Assembly: GCA_964576715.1 (NCBI GenBank)
Contig: CAZNWE010000015.1
Span: 1-61,686, forward strand
DNA: 61,686 nt
From: SLRI01 sp964576715
Lineage (GTDB): Bacteria; Pseudomonadota; Alphaproteobacteria; Geminicoccales; Geminicoccaceae
Reading direction: 5' to 3'
Under the pieces are notes generated by a model. The model saw only the letters and a program-made list of their open reading frames with translations. It made no database searches and was not told the origin of the DNA. Shown piece by piece: positions 60,349 to 61,686 of this stretch; positions within the stretch are counted from its first letter, which is position 1; every line of letters begins with the position of its first letter. Both the position numbers and the translations under genes were made by a program.

Positions 60349-61266
60349 TTAGGGAGCCCTGGCCTTCTGCGTCAACGCATAAAGGGCGAGCGAGGCTGCC
60401 ACCGAGACGTTCAGGCTGTCGATCCGGCGGTCGATCGGGATCGACAAGGTCTCATCGCAGGTCTCGGTGGTCAGGCGCCGCATGCCGTCGCCCTCCGAGC
60501 CGATGACCAGGACCCGGCGCGGGGCAGGGGCCGCCTCGTCGATGCTGGTGCTCCCCGCGGCATCGAGGCCGGTGATCCAGAACCTGGCTTCCTTCAGGCG
60601 CTGCAGGGCTCTCGAGAGGTTCACGACCTCGACGATCGGCACCATGTCGACGGCACCGGAGGCGGCCTTGGCGGCGGTGCCGTTGAGCTCGGCCGAGCGG
60701 CGCTCCGGCACGATCACGGCACCGACACCCAAGGCCACGGCCGAGCGCAGGATGGCGCCGAAGTTGCGCGGATCGGTCACCTGGTCGAGGGCCAGCAGCA
60801 GGCTGTTCTCCGGCTGGATGGCGATCACCCGCTCAAGCTGCAGCGGCGGCAGCGGGGCGACGTGCATCGCCACACCCTGATGGGCCGCAGCGCTCGGTAA
60901 CCGCCGGGCGATGTCGGCATTGGGCATCGGGGTGATCCGCAGACCGCGCTTGGCGGCGGCATCGCGGATTCGCGGCATGCCGTCCTCGCTCGCCAGGAGC
61001 TGGTGGCAGGTGCGACGCTGGTTGCGAATCGCCGCGACGACCGCATGCTCGCCGAACAGCCAGAGCTCGTTCGACCCGGACCGACCGGAACCTTGGCGAC
61101 CGGGGCTGCGACGGTCGGTCTCCGGGCGCCTGGCGGCGGGCGCCTTGCCGCCGCGCCCGGCGCCCGTTCCGTTGGCCGGGTGGAAGCGATCGGCCTGCTT
61201 GCCCCGGGGGCGATCGGCCTGCTTGCCCGGTTGGCCGGGTCGGTTCTTGGGAGGTTGTTCGGGCAT
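60349..61266 (-). CDS. rlmB: 23S rRNA 2'-O-ribose methyltransferase, TrmH/RlmB family
   Basis: The 305-residue protein has a basic, low-complexity N-terminal tail (about 1-70) and the substrate-binding domain starting ELWLFGEHAVVAAIRN. A SPOUT catalytic domain follows, with LALDQVTDPRNFGAILRSA near 147-165, VIGSEGDGMRRL near 256 and IPIDRRIDSLNVSVAASLALY near 280. RlmB methylates G2251 in the P loop of 23S rRNA. The ATG at 61266 is preferred over 61305, which lies in the divergent promoter region. The tail contains an eight-residue repeat (GKQADRxx). Confidence 0.92.
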   Translation of the reverse strand: MPEQPPKNRPGQPGKQADRPRGKQADRFHPANGTGAGRGGKAPAARRPETDRRSPGRQGSGRSGSNELWLFGEHAVVAAIRNQRRTCHQLLASEDGMPRIRDAAAKRGLRITPMPNADIARRLPSAAAHQGVAMHVAPLPPLQLERVIAIQPENSLLLALDQVTDPRNFGAILRSAVALGVGAVIVPERRSAELNGTAAKAASGAVDMVPIVEVVNLSRALQRLKEARFWITGLDAAGSTSIDEAAPAPRRVLVIGSEGDGMRRLTTETCDETLSIPIDRRIDSLNVSVAASLALYALTQKARAP

Positions 61267-61298
61267 TGGGATTCCAGGAGAAGCTGAGGGTCGTCCAG

Positions 61299-61328
61299 TT
61301 GACAAGGCCGTGACTTAGGCGATATGCC
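61299..61328 (+). promoter_or_regulatory. Promoter for the tRNA-Tyr, tRNA-Gly, tuf transcript
   Basis: A perfect TTGACA (61299-61304) is followed, after about 18 bases, by TATGCC (61323-61328), a weaker -10 match. It is placed about 30 bases before tRNA-Tyr, as expected for a strong stable-RNA promoter in the gap divergent from rlmB. Confidence 0.5.
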
Positions 61329-61358
61329 GCCGGACGTTTTCGCCATTGGCGGACACCT

Positions 61359-61444
61359 GGAGGGGTGGCCGAGTGGTTAAAGGCAGCAGACTGTAAATCT
61401 GCCCGCGTCAGCGTACGTAGGTTCGAATCCTACCCCCTCCACCA
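61359..61444 (+). tRNA. tRNA-Tyr (anticodon GTA)
   Basis: A class II tRNA with a long variable arm. The acceptor GGAGGGG pairs with CCCCTCC, the anticodon stem-loop is GCAGACTGTAAATCTGC (anticodon GTA), a variable arm of about 13 nt follows, and the T-loop is GGTTCGAATCC. CCA is encoded at 61442-61444. It heads a tRNA-Tyr, tRNA-Gly, tuf array like that found before tufB in many proteobacteria. Confidence 0.96.
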
Positions 61445-61480
61445 ACTCGTCCTTGGCGGGAGCATCGCACAATGCTCGTC

Positions 61481-61554
61481 GCGGGTGTAGCTCAACGGTA
61501 GAGCTCCAGCCTTCCAAGCTGGCGGTGGGGGTTCGATTCCCCTCACCCGCTCCA
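61481..61554 (+). tRNA. tRNA-Gly (anticodon TCC)
   Basis: A 71-nt cloverleaf with acceptor GCGGGTG pairing with CACCCGC, D-arm GCTCAACGGTAGAGC, anticodon loop CTTCCAA (TCC) and T-loop GGTTCGATTCC. CCA is encoded at 61552-61554. It lies 36 bp after tRNA-Tyr and 77 bp before tuf. Confidence 0.96.
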
Positions 61555-61631
61555 CTCCTGCGCCAGTCGGGCCTGCGCCAGTCCGGCGCCGATCTCTAAA
61601 CTTAACTTAAGGTGGAACGGGAAACCCGGTC

Positions 61632-61686
61632 ATGGCGAAGGCGAAATTCGAGCGGACGAAGCCGCATGCGAATATCGGGACGATTG
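61632..61686 (+). CDS. tuf: Elongation factor Tu, N-terminal fragment
   Basis: The first 18 codons encode MAKAKFERTKPHANIGTI, the highly conserved EF-Tu N-terminus just before the GTP-binding loop; the rest lies beyond the window. GGAACGGG upstream serves as the ribosome site. EF-Tu delivers aminoacyl-tRNAs to the ribosome and is recycled by the EF-Ts encoded in the same window. Cotranscription with the two tRNAs is likely. Confidence 0.95.
   Translation, partial: MAKAKFERTKPHANIGTI

Overview
The window is a GC-rich chromosomal segment of an alphaproteobacterium. The core block rpsB-tsf-pyrH-frr-uppS-cdsA-dxr-rseP-bamA-skp-fabZ-gltA-gltX-comEC follows the gene order familiar from that class. 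The DUF1285-NUDIX-DUF6111-cca set beside a MoxR/DUF58/DUF4159 operon, and the two glutamyl-tRNA synthetases, point the same way. I see no rRNA, insertion sequence, prophage or CRISPR array. The genus cannot be assigned from this sequence; a Rhodospirillales- or Geminicoccales-like lineage is a guess from general character.

Layout. (1) 1-8.3 kb, accessory metabolism and regulation: the end of a GntP-type permease, an Lrp/AsnC regulator divergent from a PhzF-family isomerase, a Crp/Fnr regulator followed by a perfect TGTGA-N6-TCACA site, a LysE-type exporter, and a tripartite tricarboxylate transporter (tctC-tctB-tctA) with a dehydrogenase. (2) 8.3-10.5 kb, minus strand: an SDR enzyme, a diheme cytochrome c and a cytochrome c'-like protein. 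(3) 10.6-17.4 kb, minus strand: a four-gene MoxR ATPase operon with three membrane or cell-envelope partners. (4) 17.7-21.8 kb, plus strand: DUF1285, CoA pyrophosphatase-like NUDIX, DUF6111, CCA-adding enzyme, renalase-like flavoprotein and DCC protein, mostly with overlapping ends.

(5) 22-33 kb, the translation, isoprenoid and outer-membrane block. The lipid A genes lpxD, lpxA, lpxI and lpxB that commonly flank fabZ here are absent: skp is followed by 104 bp, then fabZ, then convergent gltA. BamA and Skp show that an outer membrane is present, so either the lipid A genes lie elsewhere or the outer leaflet uses another lipid. This is the most interesting feature of the window. (6) 33-46 kb: gltA, gltX, comEC, a small membrane protein coupled to a BY-kinase (Wzz plus tyrosine kinase) where lexA often lies, then gltX2, cysS, a citramalate synthase-type gene and a TrmJ-like methyltransferase.

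(7) 46-61.7 kb: an enolase-superfamily dehydratase, the glutathione-dependent formaldehyde pair (adhC-fghA), aspS, rnd, an epimerase-like gene that seems to start with CTG, divergent pdxY and pdxH (vitamin B6 salvage), an SDR gene and a cyclopropane fatty acid synthase, a GDPD-like gene without the usual N-terminal motif, a degraded DUF29 gene next to tRNA-Thr, rlmB, and the tRNA-Tyr, tRNA-Gly, tuf cluster that runs off the end. Many pairs overlap by one to four bases (ATGA, TGATG, GTGA, TAATG), implying translational coupling within compact operons.
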